Source: Ashinkailepas kermadecensis
Lineage: Eukaryota; Arthropoda; Thecostraca; Neolepadidae
Reading direction: 5' to 3'
DNA: 64,000 bases
Assembly (NCBI GenBank): GCA_034440615.1
Contig: JAOTOM010001571.1
Location: 1-64,000 of the forward strand
The translations under genes were made by a program, and so were the position numbers. The notes under the pieces were generated by a model that had not been told where the DNA came from, searched no databases, and worked only from the letters and a program-made list of their open reading frames with translations. Of this stretch, positions 32,833 through 47,304 are shown one piece after another (the stretch's first letter is position 1; each line of letters opens with the position of its first letter).

Positions 32833-34805
32833 AAATCAAGCTGGAGCCCTCCAAAATAAGGATGGATTCCAACAACTAAATGCCCAGGTAAAAAAATGGC
32901 TCTGGAGCACCGAACATATTATCAGATGCCTTCACAAATTGCGTACGGCACCGAAAAACAAACCGGATCTCGAACAATCGAGGTGGGATACAAAAACATG
33001 GGGCCAAGGGCTCGAGAAATCAGGCCGGGATTCGGACTTTAAAAAAAAATCAGAAAAGTTTCACAAAATCATATTGAGCCCAGAAAACTGGGGTTGGGTC
33101 TCCGGAACCACGCGCCTGGGTGCGATAAGCCACTCTGGGACCTAGAAACATCGTACCGAAGCCCCAAAATTGTACTTGGGCCCCACAAGTGTGCGTCAGA
33201 AGCCCAAAATAAACACATCGGGACCCTAAGAGCACAACGGGGGCCGAATATACAACTGACCCTCCAAAGCGCACAGTCTCACAAAAAGCGACAGGGCCTT
33301 AACACATGCGTTGCAGCCATAGATATACATACCGGGAGGTCTAAAAAATACACCGGAAGCTCTCAAAGCACACAGGGGTCATGATAACGCACAATAGCCT
33401 GAACAGGTGGCTGGGGCCGCAAAAGGCAACATGGTTCCAAAGCAAACAAAAAGACCGGCGCTAAATAAACACATCGGGATCTTCGAAAACGCCGACACGT
33501 CAAAAAAATTACTCGGTGCACAAAAATTCAACAAACCCTAAAACGAGCAGGGGGTTCGAAAATGCTTTAGGCCCCTAACAAAAATGGATTGGAGCCATAA
33601 TACACAATCATAGACCAAGAAAGACGCAACGAGTCCAAAAAAGAATGCCAAGGCTTGGCCTCGGTTCGGTATCCAATCTGGGAGGATAGCAGCAAAGATA
33701 TGAAGTGCATCAAAGCTCAGCGGAAACTGCATTTCATAACTACCAGAAAATGTGGGAAGCAGGAAACTAATGATCGAATTTAATCAATCGACTTTTCGAA
33801 GCGAACGCCCATGCGAATCATTCCATCACGCCAAATATGGCGCAAGTCTATCATCTGGCAGCAATTAGCAAAACGCAGAAGGCCTAGCAGAAACCATAGC
33901 ATCGCACGAAGTGTGGCGAATGCACCGAATACGAAAAATGGGTGTGCACTGACGTTGCCGTCGTGGCGACCGGGTGTTATGAACTGGAATGCCTGAAATT
34001 GTAAAAGTTTGTATTTTAAAGTGGTGGGTAATACATTTTACTTTGAAGTTACGGGCCTAATACATCTTCTAAACCCTGTTCGTTTTAGGGCCTTGTTGTG
34101 TTTTTTTTGTGCACCGAGTATTTTTTACGTGTCTGGGCGTTTTCGAAGATCCCGATGTGTTTATCTAGCCCCCGGTCGTTTTGTACGTTTTGGAACCATG
34201 TTGCCTTTTGTGGCCCCAGCCTCTTTTCCAGGCCCTTGTGCGTTCTCATGGCCCCTGTGCGCCTTGCGAGCTTGCAGTGTATTTTTCTTAGAGCTCCCGG
34301 TATGTTTATTTAGGGCTGCAACTCATGTTTTAAGGCCCTATCGCTTTTTGGCAGACTCTGTGCGCTTTGGAGGGCTAGTTGTACTTTCTGGCACCGTTGT
34401 ACTCTTAGGGTCCGCTGTGTATATTTGGGGCTTTTGACGCACATTTGTGGGGCCCCAGTATGATTTTGGGGCTTCGGTGCGATTTTGTCTGGGTCCCAGC
34501 GCGACTTATCGCGCCCAGGCGCGTGGTTCCGGAGACCCAACGCCAGCTTTCTGGGCTCAACGCGATTTGTGTGGATCTTTTCTGTTTTTTTTTTTAAAGT
34601 CCGGATCCCGGCCTGATTTTCGAACCTCTGACGCCATGTTTTTGTATCCCACCTCGATTTTTCGAGATCCGGTATGCTTTTCGGTGTCATACGCAATTTT
34701 AGAAGGCATCTGGAAAAAATATTCGGTGCAACAGAGCCATTTTTGCTGACCCGGACATTTATTTGTTGGAATCTCTCCTTTTTGGAGGGCTCCAGCTTGA
34801 TCTTT
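32833..34805. repeat. Large inverted repeat, arms ~750 bp, spacer ~470 bp
   Basis: The left arm (about 32833-33580) and right arm (about 34050-34805) are diverged reverse complements. Matching landmarks include AATCAAGCTGGAGCCCTCC / complement at ~34790, GGTCTCCGGAACCACGCGCC / ~34515, and ATAAACACATCGGGATCTTC / ~34150. The spacer (33581-34049) is unrelated and holds no recognised gene. The minus-strand 267-codon ORF (34310-35113) and plus-strand 32783-33145 are related through the arms and appear repeat-derived. Confidence 0.85.
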
Positions 34806-35057
34806 TGGGATACCGATCCGGGTTTGTGGTATACGTGTAATTTCAGCAGTGTGAGGTAACTTATCAAGGGATACCAAAAGAAAACCTTAGAACTGAGTGG
34901 TGGAGTTAGGGTTGAAATCCGACCAATCAGAAACCATAGTGGTAGATTAGGCCCCTCCACAGGACAATTTAGTTGATGACTAATTATATTATGTCGAAAT
35001 GTACCCTTTGACAAAATAGCGGTCGAAATCCAAGGACTTTTTAATGGTCGTAGGTGC

Positions 35058-36122
35058 CCCCCCTCTCCCTGCAAATCCGTTTGCCCCCTCCTGCTTGACG
35101 CAAATATAGGCACTCCACTGGTCCCTCAATAATTTTCCGAAACATACGCCCATGGGGAAAAGCCAACATTGAGGGGACAAATTACCCCTTATAAGCATAC
35201 AATACAACATCCATGCCCCATATGAAATGGAATGAGTGATGTTTTTAAATGCATTTTCTTCCAAAAAACTTCTTTTCTGTTATTACAGCCTGCATGATTA
35301 GAGCTTCCCAGCTTCCATACCTTCTCAACGTCATTTACAAAACGGTACAGCACAGCGAAAACGATGGGCGTGACGGCGTGGAATTTGAAGGCTTGGATTA
35401 TGTATGTACTGACATTGTTGCATTGTTGCATTGTCATTTATGCATTGGTGTTCAATGCTTGTTCTTGCCGTGAATTTATTCGCTGAGGATATATTTTAGC
35501 TCGTGTGACAGTTGCCTTGCAGCCAGCACCAAATGTTATAAAAATAAACAAATTCCTAAGATTACGCTAAAAAAACCAATGCAATCCACTTCTCGTTGTC
35601 ACCTTTACGAAATTGTCGTCCTTGGACTGAGAAATGGTCGTTCAAGCTTTGCTTATGACATCAAGCTGGTGGGAATAAATAACAGTAGTGATGAATCTAG
35701 CTATATTCAGTTAGACTTGGAGGACTTAAAAGTGGGTTGATCAATGGGAGATATCTGTAAGATATGCTTAGCACCAGCCCCGCCAGCTCGCTGCAATCTA
35801 GAGGCCAGCGGGAAGATTCGAGAAAGCATTGAGACGATGGTTTGTTTTGGCACTTATGTATTTATCCAAATATTACTTATTTATACCCTGGTATGGCCCA
35901 GTTTTCAGCGAAAATGATTAGTGCTATTACGTTTTAAGTAAATGATGCACCATGCCAAGAACAAACAAAAACCAATATGAAATCATGTTCCCCATCCTCG
36001 AAACATAGTATAAGAGCCTAAAAACAATATGAGACCCTAACACAATGGAGGCCCCCTTTCGGGGAACAGGAGGCCCCCTTCCGACCTTGCCCCCCTGGGA
36101 GAATTTCGTGGCGACGCCACTG
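35058..36122 (-). mobile_element. hAT-like non-autonomous element, copy 1
   Basis: Reading the minus strand from 36122, the terminus is CAGTGGCGTCGCCACGAAAT, a hAT-type start. About 1.06 kb matches the copy at 62738-63795 in opposite orientation, including a CCTCTAGATTGCAGCGAGCTG stretch and TTGTTGCATTGTTGCATTG. The far end near 35058 lacks a recognisable matching terminus. Small ORFs show no transposase motif. Confidence 0.7.
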
Positions 36123-36860
36123 CTCCCAACACGCGCTATCGGAGTGTGGTTGGGAGTACATGCCCAGACGCAGCTCAAGACTGCGACTCCATGTTAAATA
36201 TCTGCCGAGCTGTCGACACCTCATGGCAGATACGTACAGATCTGAGAGTTCTGGAGAGTTCTCTTTGTGCAACGCGGTAAGTATTTTGTGAAGGTGATAA
36301 TTTTCCCCACGTGTCTTCAGGATACTGCAATAAAGGCCATTGCTCCCAAGTGTATAACATGGATCCCATCATGGCGGGGGACGGGGACGAGTCATCCATC
36401 CCTCAGTCACGAAATTTAGCATTACGCCCATCACTTTGCATAACAAAACTGACCTGAAGTCCCTATCGTTTCCTCCCCCCCTCCCACACTGTTCAGAATG
36501 CGCGGCTTGGCGCAGACCCATGGTCTCTACGCACAGAATCGCAAACTTGTAGTGTTCATGGTCTCTACGCACAGAATCGCAAACTTGTAGTGTTCATGCC
36601 AATGTTGGACCGTGCGGTACAATGACTAAAGGTACTCATCAGTCGCTGTGTCTTCCAAGAATGCGGATCGTGGAAGGGAATTACGCTTATATACAATGGG
36701 CATTGTTCACAATTTTTCCCAGCCTATCACGGGTCGTTGCAAGACGTCTAATTGACAGACCTGTATTCATTCGCTGGTCACGACACGGCACAAGCGCATC
36801 GACCCCAAGTACAACCACTGTCGGCCATAACTTAACACGACCTAACACGTCGCCCTCCGC
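36123..36860. other. No gene recognised
   Basis: A 38-bp direct repeat (ATGGTCTCTACGCACAGAAT, then CGCAAACTTGTAGTGTTC) occurs at ~36519 and ~36558. No coding exon is supported. Confidence 0.5.
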
Positions 36861-36864
36861 TCGG

Positions 36865-37161
36865 CGACCGCGCCGGACCCTCTCCGCCCTGGACCAGACG
36901 CCGGCGGCGACACGTCGGTACCAACCAATCGCAGCCCCGGACACCGGCACTGCGGGCCAGTATCGACCGCGCCGGACCCTCTCCGCCCTGGACCAGACGC
37001 CGGCGGCGACACGTCGGTACCAACCAATCGCAGCCCCGGACACCGGCACTGCGGGCCAGTATCGACCGCGCCGGACCCTCTCCGCCCTGGACCAGACGCC
37101 GGCGGCGACACGTCGGTACCAACCAATCGCAGCCCCGGACACCGGCACTGCGGGCCAGTAT
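36865..37161. repeat. 99-bp tandem triplication, near-identical
   Basis: Three copies start at 36865, 36964 and 37063 and look identical over the 99-bp unit. GC-rich and a multiple of three, the array keeps several frames open. The + frame gives three 33-residue repeats beginning RPRRTLSALDQTPAATRRY inside a 216-codon ORF (36622-37272). No family is recognised and coding is unproven. Confidence 0.92.
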
Positions 37162-38760
37162 CGTGTGAGGGGCGAGAGACTGGCCACATGTGCCGCCCCG
37201 ACTACTGGCGGCCCGCCAACACCGCACGATAAACAGCAGGCCAAACTCGGCATACACAAGATACACGCCTAGGAATATGGGTGGGAGTGGCCATGACCCT
37301 TCCATTACTCGAAGTAGGTGGAGCAGATTAACCATATGACCACAACGACCTTTAATGTCGCATTAGCCATATGACCGTTAAAAATGGTTCTGAATGTGGA
37401 TTAAGCCTGGTCTTGAATTCAGATATTCCGCAGCTGCTGCCAAGGCACACTTTACACCTAATGCTTGCGCGGCTTCGCAAACCGTCATGTTGTGGTATTC
37501 GTATTTTATGGTCAGCTATTCACCTTTTGCATCAAAATGGAACAGCTGTACAGTCAGCATAAACGGTGATGTAGCCAATTGAAGTGAAGCATGTATTCCC
37601 TTCAGTCACCCTTCAGCAAGACATAAAAGATAAGTTACACTGATCTTTTATGTCTTGCTGAAGGGTGACAAGACTATGGGCGGTTCCACGAACATTTCAT
37701 ACATACAATGTCAGACTTGTCAAAACGTTTCTGCGGTTGGACACTTGGAGGAAAACAACTGAGTTACTTTTCTATTATTTTATTTGCATTATTCACGCTC
37801 CGTTCCTAATTATATTCCAGATTACACTGATTTCAAGTTCACAAAATATGTTTATTTTTGCATTTTTCTTTAATATTGGAGCGCTTCGCATAAATGCTCC
37901 TTCCCTTGGTTTGCAATGAAGCAAGATATGTTTAAAACGATAACGCTGTGGTTCCCTTAGGCTCTGATATCGTTTCTGGGATTGGTAAAGCAGTGGTTCA
38001 TATAATTCGGCTAATCAAAATCATCGAATAGTAGATCACCCTAAAAGTAGTATTGCAAAATCAACCTTATCTTCATGATAGCAACGTCTAGAAAAAGCCT
38101 ATATATTATGCATGGGGTCTTTTCAACATAATTTCAGACTTATACAGGGACCCATCAGACTGTTAGAACCCCATCGACACCCTTTCGGAGCCACACCATC
38201 GAAGAGGGACAAAGGGGGTGATCACCCATCTCCTGGTGGTGTGATGAGTATGATGGTGTGAAGGTATGATGGTATCGAGGCAGAGGTGTTGTTTTATATA
38301 CTTTAGATGGGACAGCTGCCCCCTGAATGTCGGCTTTTGGCCTTGCCCCCCCCCCACCTCTCCAAATAACTTCAACTTTTAACATGGGGCCCATGGAATG
38401 TGCCCCCAAATCCATTTTGGTCCGCCCATTTCTTTCATGTATTCCCCCCCTCCCCCCAATAATTTTCCAAAATTAGTACCATTGTATGGAGGTATTAGTC
38501 CGGAGCACCTGCCAGACCTTGCGAGGACCACTCATTCCTCTGGCCTGGCCCCCTGAGTGGACCTAAGAGGGACGAAGTAGGTGGCTACGTCCTCTCCTGA
38601 TAATGTAAGAGCCCAGAGCACCCACTAGGGGCCCTGCAGGGACCCCAGACCTCCAGCAGGGACTTTGGAATGGGCAATGGGGTGGTCACTCCCTTCCATG
38701 GAGACATGAGGGCACAGAAAATCCGCGCATAGCACCACAGAATACCGAGAAAGGTGTTTT
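37162..38760. other. No gene recognised; one perfect hairpin
   Basis: Holds the perfect hairpin at 37605-37669 (listed separately). A stretch at 38340-38470 with runs of C resembles 6580-6660. Small ORFs have no recognisable domain. Confidence 0.4.
37605..37669. other. Perfect 27-bp-stem hairpin, 11-nt loop
   Basis: The arms at 37605-37631 and 37643-37669 are exact reverse complements. On the minus strand the loop-proximal part reads GACATAAAAGATCAGTG followed by TAACT. This nearly matches the 3'-terminal sequence of the LINE copies at 7262 and 4768. The rest of the stem (ATGTCTTGCTGAAGGGTGAC) is not from that tail. Confidence 0.85.
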
Positions 38761-38849
38761 TTTTTTGCACAGCCTCCATCCCCAAGTTTCGCCGGCTCCT
38801 AGCCAGCCATTGTCCCCCACATTTGGCCGGGATCGTCGAGATTCTTTTG

Positions 38850-39232
38850 TTTTCTTCTTTTTGCCTTTCTCCTCTTCTTTTTTCCCTTTACTTTTTTCCC
38901 TCTCTTCCTTCCCACTTCGAACACAGGTCACGAGACATTAATCATAAAGCACTTCGCATGTGTTCACACCGAATGAACCAGACAGTGAAAGCAGTACATT
39001 GGAAACGACCAAATAAGTACGACAATGATGTTTAACCTATCATTTTTCAACATGTTCCACATCCAGTTCCGCTACAATACTTGCAATTTTCAAACTATCA
39101 GAAACACCATTGATATTTTCGAAGGAGTTCGAAAGTGTTCTCACTTCGAAGTGTTCGAAGTGGGAAGGAAGAGAGGGAAAAAAGTAAAGGGGAAAAAAGA
39201 AGAGGAGAAAAGAAAAAAGAAGAAAACAAAAG
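38850..39232. repeat. ~75-bp polypurine/polypyrimidine inverted repeat
   Basis: The pyrimidine arm at about 38850-38925 (ending TTCCTTCCCACTTCGAAC) and purine arm at about 39157-39232 (starting GTTCGAAGTGGGAAGGAAG) are near-perfect complements over ~75 bp. A ~230-bp spacer separates them. Confidence 0.88.
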
Positions 39233-39384
39233 AAGAAAAAGACGACAAGTGCTAAATACCGCCATGCCTGTAAATTGTCCATAGCTTGAGAAAGGTGTGA
39301 GCCGAAATGTTGTTAATAAAGCTATGCTCCCATTGCTCTGTGTTTTCCCAATTTGTCATTCCATCTTAATTAGTACATATATAG

Positions 39385-39395
<11 letters not shown>

Positions 39396-39465
<70 letters not shown>
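39396..39465. repeat. (GT)n microsatellite
   Basis: About 35 uninterrupted GT dinucleotides, preceded by a short TA run. Confidence 0.98.
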
Positions 39466-39468
<3 letters not shown>

Positions 39469-39469
39469 A

Positions 39470-40730
39470 TATGTATATGCAATATGCATACCCACATGAT
39501 TCATTCAACATACGATCCAATATCCATTATCGTAGAGAGCTCAAGCACGTTTTGGATAGTTGAAATCGTGATAATAACAATAGCGATGAACAATTATTTC
39601 ATTGAACAGTATCATGCCAGATACAGCTGAGTTTGAACGGATAAGTTGCGATTCAGCAGCACAGCAACAGGTATTAGAACAAAAATAAACAAATGAGCTT
39701 CTACTGAAGACGCAAATTGCATTCGCTTCTGCAACATCACTGGATGTCTTCAGACATGGGTACGCGCTTGGTAACGCTGATGGAAATGAACTTGGTAAGT
39801 CGTCGTGATCAAGGAGTATATTAGCAGATGTGCGTTCAAAGAAATCGGTGCGTTCTTTGCGACAAAGAAACAGACACCTCAACCACGATCAACAAACGGC
39901 AAGTTAACGAATAGTATTCCCTTGTTCTTTTGGAACTAGACGAGCACAGCCTCAGACCGACGAGCGTGTACTCGGACAAATATTCAACAAAATGTGACGC
40001 CCGACATCCTGAGCGACGCAATCATGCCCGAAGTTTACTAAAAAAACGGGATCAATGACCTCGTCATGAAAATCAATATCTCCACACCAGCGGAATCCAC
40101 TGAAGTGAACCAACGTTGTGTACATATTTCCATACTCAACTGAATATTTACATGCTTCAGCAAAAACAACCTAGGTCAGAGACTCAAACCTAGAATATAT
40201 GAAACAAAGTTGTCATAGAGGCTCTAACTTATAGTCGCCATGGCATCTCTGTCTCGGAGACTTACAATGCATTTGTTAGACGGCGCACCCAAGAACCAAC
40301 AAACAACGCACAACCGAGACATAACTCGACAGGAGCTGGCAGGAGAACATCCATAGTGAAGACATCACATGACAGGAAAAGGCGCTCGCTCATCCTCGAA
40401 GCCATAATCATCAAGTGCATATCGCAATCGCTAGACGGACAGCACATTTGTCGATCACCCTCAAACGTTTCGGATAGGGAAGCCATGGCTAACCACCAAG
40501 CGTCCATGTGTTGAAATGGCGTTGAATATTGCATTTTGTTCACTGCTTTTCCACTTACCTTAGAGTAGAGAATCCCTTATACAGTGTCCACACAAATGTG
40601 TGTCGTGGTTTTATAGCATGTGTTAGCCACGAAACTGATTATCGCCGCCTCCGACCTCAAACGCATCGGATGGCAATTCGCAATATTTTGATTAAGTTCC
40701 AACATGCAAATGTGCATACACTCATCGCAC
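39470..40730. other. No gene recognised
   Basis: Mixed-composition sequence with small ORFs on both strands, none with a recognisable domain, up to the (TA)n tract. Confidence 0.4.
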
Positions 40731-40732
40731 TC

Positions 40733-42632
<1,900 letters not shown>

Positions 42633-42639
42633 TGTCCCG

Positions 42640-43520
42640 GGACAGAAACGAAATCAGGTCCGGTCACACGAAGTCGGGTCATCTCAGGTCATTGGTTGTC
42701 CGCCCAATGCTATGTTGCAATACTTGGGTGGCTCCGAAACCGAAAAAAAAATTCACAGGGAACAGCAGCATTCGGCATGAGACGACACTGCGGGTGCAGT
42801 ATGGCCGAAGCAGCTGACGCGAATAAAAATTCAAACTAGACACAAGACAACAGTGTAGAATATACATGGTACTTGACCTCACTTGCACCATGTCAGATAT
42901 TTGAAAGCAGAATGTCGATTTCATGATTTCATTATGCTCTGCATGAAAAGTTTTCCTCTCACTACGATAAGAAGATGGAATCTGACCTGACCTCGGTTCA
43001 GTGACCTTGACCTTAATTAAAACTTCAGGATAGCAGAGTTGTTTGACTTAATGAAAGAACAGTATGCTCTGAGGTTGGTGTTGCTATGCTGCAACTTCTG
43101 CGAATGGCGGCAGTTTTGAGATTTTGGAATGCTATCCTTTTTGACCCGCCCCAAGTCGATTTACAAGGGGAAGTAAAAATCATATTGGTCAATGAAATCA
43201 AGAAGGCAAAGATGATGGGGTCCAGGCTCCACCAAAGGCATAGGATAACTCCGCCCCGGACCGTTCCTCGGGGAGGGAAAGGATTACAGGTAATAGCAGG
43301 GTTGCAGAAAAAATAGTTCCTATTTTGACATACCCGTGGCCAGGACCATGCCAATCTCGCCAATATGAAAAGTGTTTGGAGTTCTGCATTATTCACATTT
43401 TCCAAAGTTTTGTGCTTTTTTGGCGACCCTAGCAAAGAAGCCACTCAAGCTAACATGCCCATTTCAAAACCATCGGATGGCCCTTCTGGGAATCTCCTGG
43501 GCTGACCTTTTCGGACTTCT
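42640..43520. other. No gene recognised
   Basis: No coding exon or structured repeat that I can support. ORFs up to 139 codons (minus 43025-43444) have no recognisable domain. Confidence 0.35.
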
Positions 43521-43529
43521 TGGCCGTGA

Positions 43530-43695
43530 ACGGAGAGGTGTAGGGCGGCGAGGTCGGGGGTGGGGTCGGTGTGGGGAGGGGGATGGATGGGGAGGGGTAG
43601 GTTGGGTGGGGTAGGTAGGGGTGGTGGTAGGGGGAGGGTTTGGTAAGGGAGGGGTTAGTAGGAGGGGGGGGGTAAGGGGGGTTTGTGGCTGGTCT
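43530..43695 (+). other. G-rich tract with quadruplex potential
   Basis: The + strand has many GGG-GGGGGGGG runs separated by 1-5 bases (for example GTGGTGGTAGGGGGAGGGTT and GGAGGGGGGGGGTAAGGGGG). This satisfies the usual G3+N1-7 intramolecular quadruplex pattern repeatedly. Confidence 0.85.
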
Positions 43696-43715
43696 GGGTG
43701 TCAGTTTAGTCTCAG

Positions 43716-44000
43716 TTAGAGTTTGGAGTGGTTGGTCTGTCTTGCAGTCGTCTCGAGTCTGAGTTGTAGTAGTAGTCTTCGCTCCACTGCGGTGGTGTTG
43801 ACGTCGAAGCGACCTTGTGACAGGTGTTTCCGCGCGGCCGCCGGCCGGCGGCCACGCTTGCTACGCTCACGGGCGCCGGGCGGCTCCCTGGCCCGCGCCG
43901 ATCCCGCTTCCGGCGTGCCGCCGGCCCCCAACCGGGGCGGCCCACAGCGAGCGGCGTGCCTCGAGTCCACGGTGTAGTAGGTGCAGTCTGAGCGTGTCAG
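43716..44000 (-). other. GC-rich possible minus-strand exon
   Basis: Two minus-strand frames stay open through a very GC-rich block. One contains DCTYYTVDSRHAARCGPPR after an AG (near 43998), and the other ends TPPQWSEDYYYNSDSRRLQD. Both look somewhat protein-like, but they cannot both be real and no family is recognised. GC richness alone could explain the openness. Confidence 0.25.
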
Positions 44001-44004
44001 ATCA

Positions 44005-46160
44005 TCATATCTTCGTCGTATTGTCATCTTGTCGGCGCCCCGTAACACGTTATCCTAACACAAATTTATATTTAGCGAGGTCAAATCTCTCACTTTACCA
44101 CTTCCATTATTCGTGAGTGACCTAGCTTGGTCGTGGCGCCAGGGATAGAGGAGCCGCGTGGTTGGAGAGACTTAAGGGGGGGTCATAAGAGTATTGGACT
44201 GACATTGGAGTCGGAAATGCGTCCGTCACCGGCCCTCGTCCAGCTTCGGGGCCCTATTCAGTGTTAAAGTCCCCCCTTGTTTCTCTCCATGTCCTCCACC
44301 AGCAATGCCCCCACGGGTCACCGGACTGGCAAATTGAGGGCCTAGGTAATTATCCTGGGTCAAATTTTGACAACGATGGGTTTCTGACAGCTGCATGCAC
44401 ACATCGGGCCCCAAACAGCCCCCACTAGTCCTTAAGTACCCTTAGCTAGGTCATGTACACTCACATGCATTCCCATTCATTCCGAACGTTCGCTCCATTA
44501 ATGACACATGTAAATGTTTGGCCCGCGATTTCCCTTCCAGTGGTATGTGCGCATTTAGCGAGTCTTACTCCCTCAGACCGTTGCTTAGGGCTTTCTAGCC
44601 CAAAGTTAGATGTTAATTACCCGTGCTTAGGTCCACAACTGTGACCGGCTGACGCGACACTGTTGGTTGGGAATGATATACTATTATTTTACTGCCATCA
44701 AGGCTCGATGACATTGGGCAGCGATATTCCGTTAGTTTCTGATGGTCTTATGCTGGGCTTGAGTAATAATGCCGACATACCTACACTTAAATGAGCCAAA
44801 TGCCTTGCCAGGACTTGCATGCTCTAACTTGCAATCGGCGGACACCCCCACAGGTGGTCCTGGGCCAGAAATCGGTCGGGATGGCCCCCTATCGTCTTTC
44901 TAACCTATCCTGCCCGGGGTCATGGTCGGGAGACCCTAAAATCCCCTGCCTGTCCTATCCTTGGGGGCTTACGGAACGCCAAACTTCATCTCCCCTGGCT
45001 GTGCCGTAATCGAGAGGCCCAGGCCTGATGGAATAGCTGAGACGGGGAAGGAATACCGACCTAGCCGTTTTTGGCTTTTACCTAACTGTGCGCACAGATT
45101 CATCCCGATCCAAAATTGGGTGCCGCTGCCTGCGAGCTTACCCATGGATCCCGTCGGATCTGACCACCCTCAGGATGCCCTTCCGCGCTCTGGGATCACC
45201 AGGCCGGAGGGTTTTTGCGGCCTAGAATTTCTCAAGTGAACCAGCTGCCTTGTGAATATCCAGTCTTTCCGGCACGCTTTCCCAGGGGTTCAACCAACAG
45301 TGCTTCGTCATTTTCCCCGTCTTCTATCAGCCCTCCTCCGTCTCCTCCGAAGAGAAGAGGGCGGAGGCTCACGTTTGGGCCCATGGAAGTTATCGCCCGT
45401 GGAAGGGCGGCTTGCAGGCCATTTCCTCGCTAATTGCGTAAGTCGTCTCACGTTTTTCCGTCACAGACGGTAGTCAGGTTCATCCTGTCCTGTCTTGCCG
45501 GGCTAGCTTTACATTAAGTAACGGACGAACCCGGAATTAATTTCCTACTAAATCCCTCATTCACACCTAGTACGTTTGGCCACTTAATGGTCAGTGTACT
45601 ATTCGTCCCTCAACGGCATCAACTTAAGACTTTTGGACCTCCGATTGTTTACCAGGCCCGCGGCATTCAAGGGTAATACATGCACTGACAGGTACAAAGC
45701 CTGAGGGCAAGTTTCCAGCGACTTCCCGGTAAACGTTGTTCCCCATCGTGACTCAAAGCTGAGCGAGTATGTAAGTGCTGTACGTCATTTAACATTTAAC
45801 GCCTGGTTGCCTTTTCATTCTTGATAAATGCTTGGCTTGTGTAACATCCGCTATTTTACGTTCAGTCAAGGATGACATCAAGACTCTCATAAACCCGCCG
45901 GAACCAAACCCATTTTTGTCTGGTTGAATGTAATGCAAATTACAACGTATATGCAGATAAGCACACTGAAATGGCGGATCTCTGATAAACAAAATGTCCC
46001 TTTCGTGCGATACTCCCATTCACTACTGACTATTCGGGTTAACGGTAATGGTCTGTTCCCTCCACAAGGGTTAATGAACCCTTGGCTTGGCGGCACCGAC
46101 CGCTCGGCTGCCTGTGTGCTGGGAAACAGGTGTTGACGTTTGATTGGAGGGCAGAAAAAA
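44005..46160. other. No gene recognised
   Basis: Moderate-GC sequence with many short ORFs. It lacks long repeats, splice-bounded exons or recognisable domains by eye. It could be remnants of an unidentified retroelement. Confidence 0.35.
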
Positions 46161-46165
46161 AAAAA

Positions 46166-46390
<225 letters not shown>

Positions 46391-46989
46391 ACAGAGTGAC
46401 AGTGGGGAAAAGACCGGGGTATTCCCACCTTGACCATAATCGCTGAGTGACGTGGGGCCCCAGCAGATCTAAGCTCCTTTAATTCCCCATGGAAAGAAGG
46501 TGGTTATTTAGCATGTGGTGAGCCAGAAGAAATGCCCTCTTCACTAACGTCTTCCCGGAACCAGTGGTTCCCCCGTTACCTAAACTCTTGTCAATGTGGG
46601 TTATGTATTTCACTTATACCATTCATTTCTAAACTATGTATACATTCATGTCTTATGCACAGCGACCTTGGACCTTGCATTTCTAAACGATAAACATTCA
46701 GGTATCCTCCATTTTTACCCTTCCCGGGGCAGACGGCTACCCATATCCCACCGCTGGCTGGTCCATCCCATTCACAAAAAAGGGACCGGTGGCGGACGGG
46801 TCACATGGTTTGCATGACGGTTCACGGGAACATTGCCACTCCTGCCCTGATCCACTTACATTTGCTGTGTTCACTCGCTTTTCGCAGAGTCCTTCAGTAG
46901 TGGCCGTGTCAATCGAACGCGAGCGAAGTTCACCGTTGTCACCACAATCACTCCACTCAGCTCGCGAGCGACTCCCGAACGATTCTGTT

Positions 46990-47300
46990 GGATGTGCGAG
47001 CTTCTCGGCGATTCCGTCGAATGTCTCTCTCCTCCGTCGCAGCCGTGGGTGGTCCACCTCCGGCGGCTGCCTCGGGTGGTGTCCGCCTCCGACGACTGCC
47101 TTGGGTGGTCTCTCTGCGACGACTGCCTTGGGTGATGTGTCCCGACTCCCCCGGGGTGGCGCTTATAAATGGCGCGGCCGGCCACAGATATCAGACAACG
47201 CACGTCAGGCTCTTTGTTCCCCGTGGCCTGGCTGGTGGCTGATGGTGCCGGCTGGTGACGCTGGTGACTGGTGACTGGCGACTGGTGACTGCCGGCCGCT
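46990..47300 (+). promoter_or_regulatory. Candidate TATA-box promoter
   Basis: TATAAAT at 47164-47170 in GGCGCTTATAAATGGCGCGG, within a GC-rich stretch. Upstream are imperfect repeats of GACTGCCTTGGGTGGT. About 30 bp downstream is ATATCAGACAAC, a weak initiator-like site. An AATAAA lies 1 kb downstream (48166-48171), so a short transcription unit or an LTR is possible. No long ORF lies between. Confidence 0.35.
47255..47300. repeat. GGTGACTGGCGACT short repeats
   Basis: Five to six GGTGACT / GGCGACT heptamers in a row between about 47255 and 47295. Confidence 0.8.
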
Positions 47301-47304
47301 GATT

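Noticed and set aside
34310..35113. 267-codon minus-strand ORF
   Set aside because: It spans the inverted-repeat arm and neighbouring repeat modules; the partner arm encodes a related but broken frame, so it appears repeat-derived.
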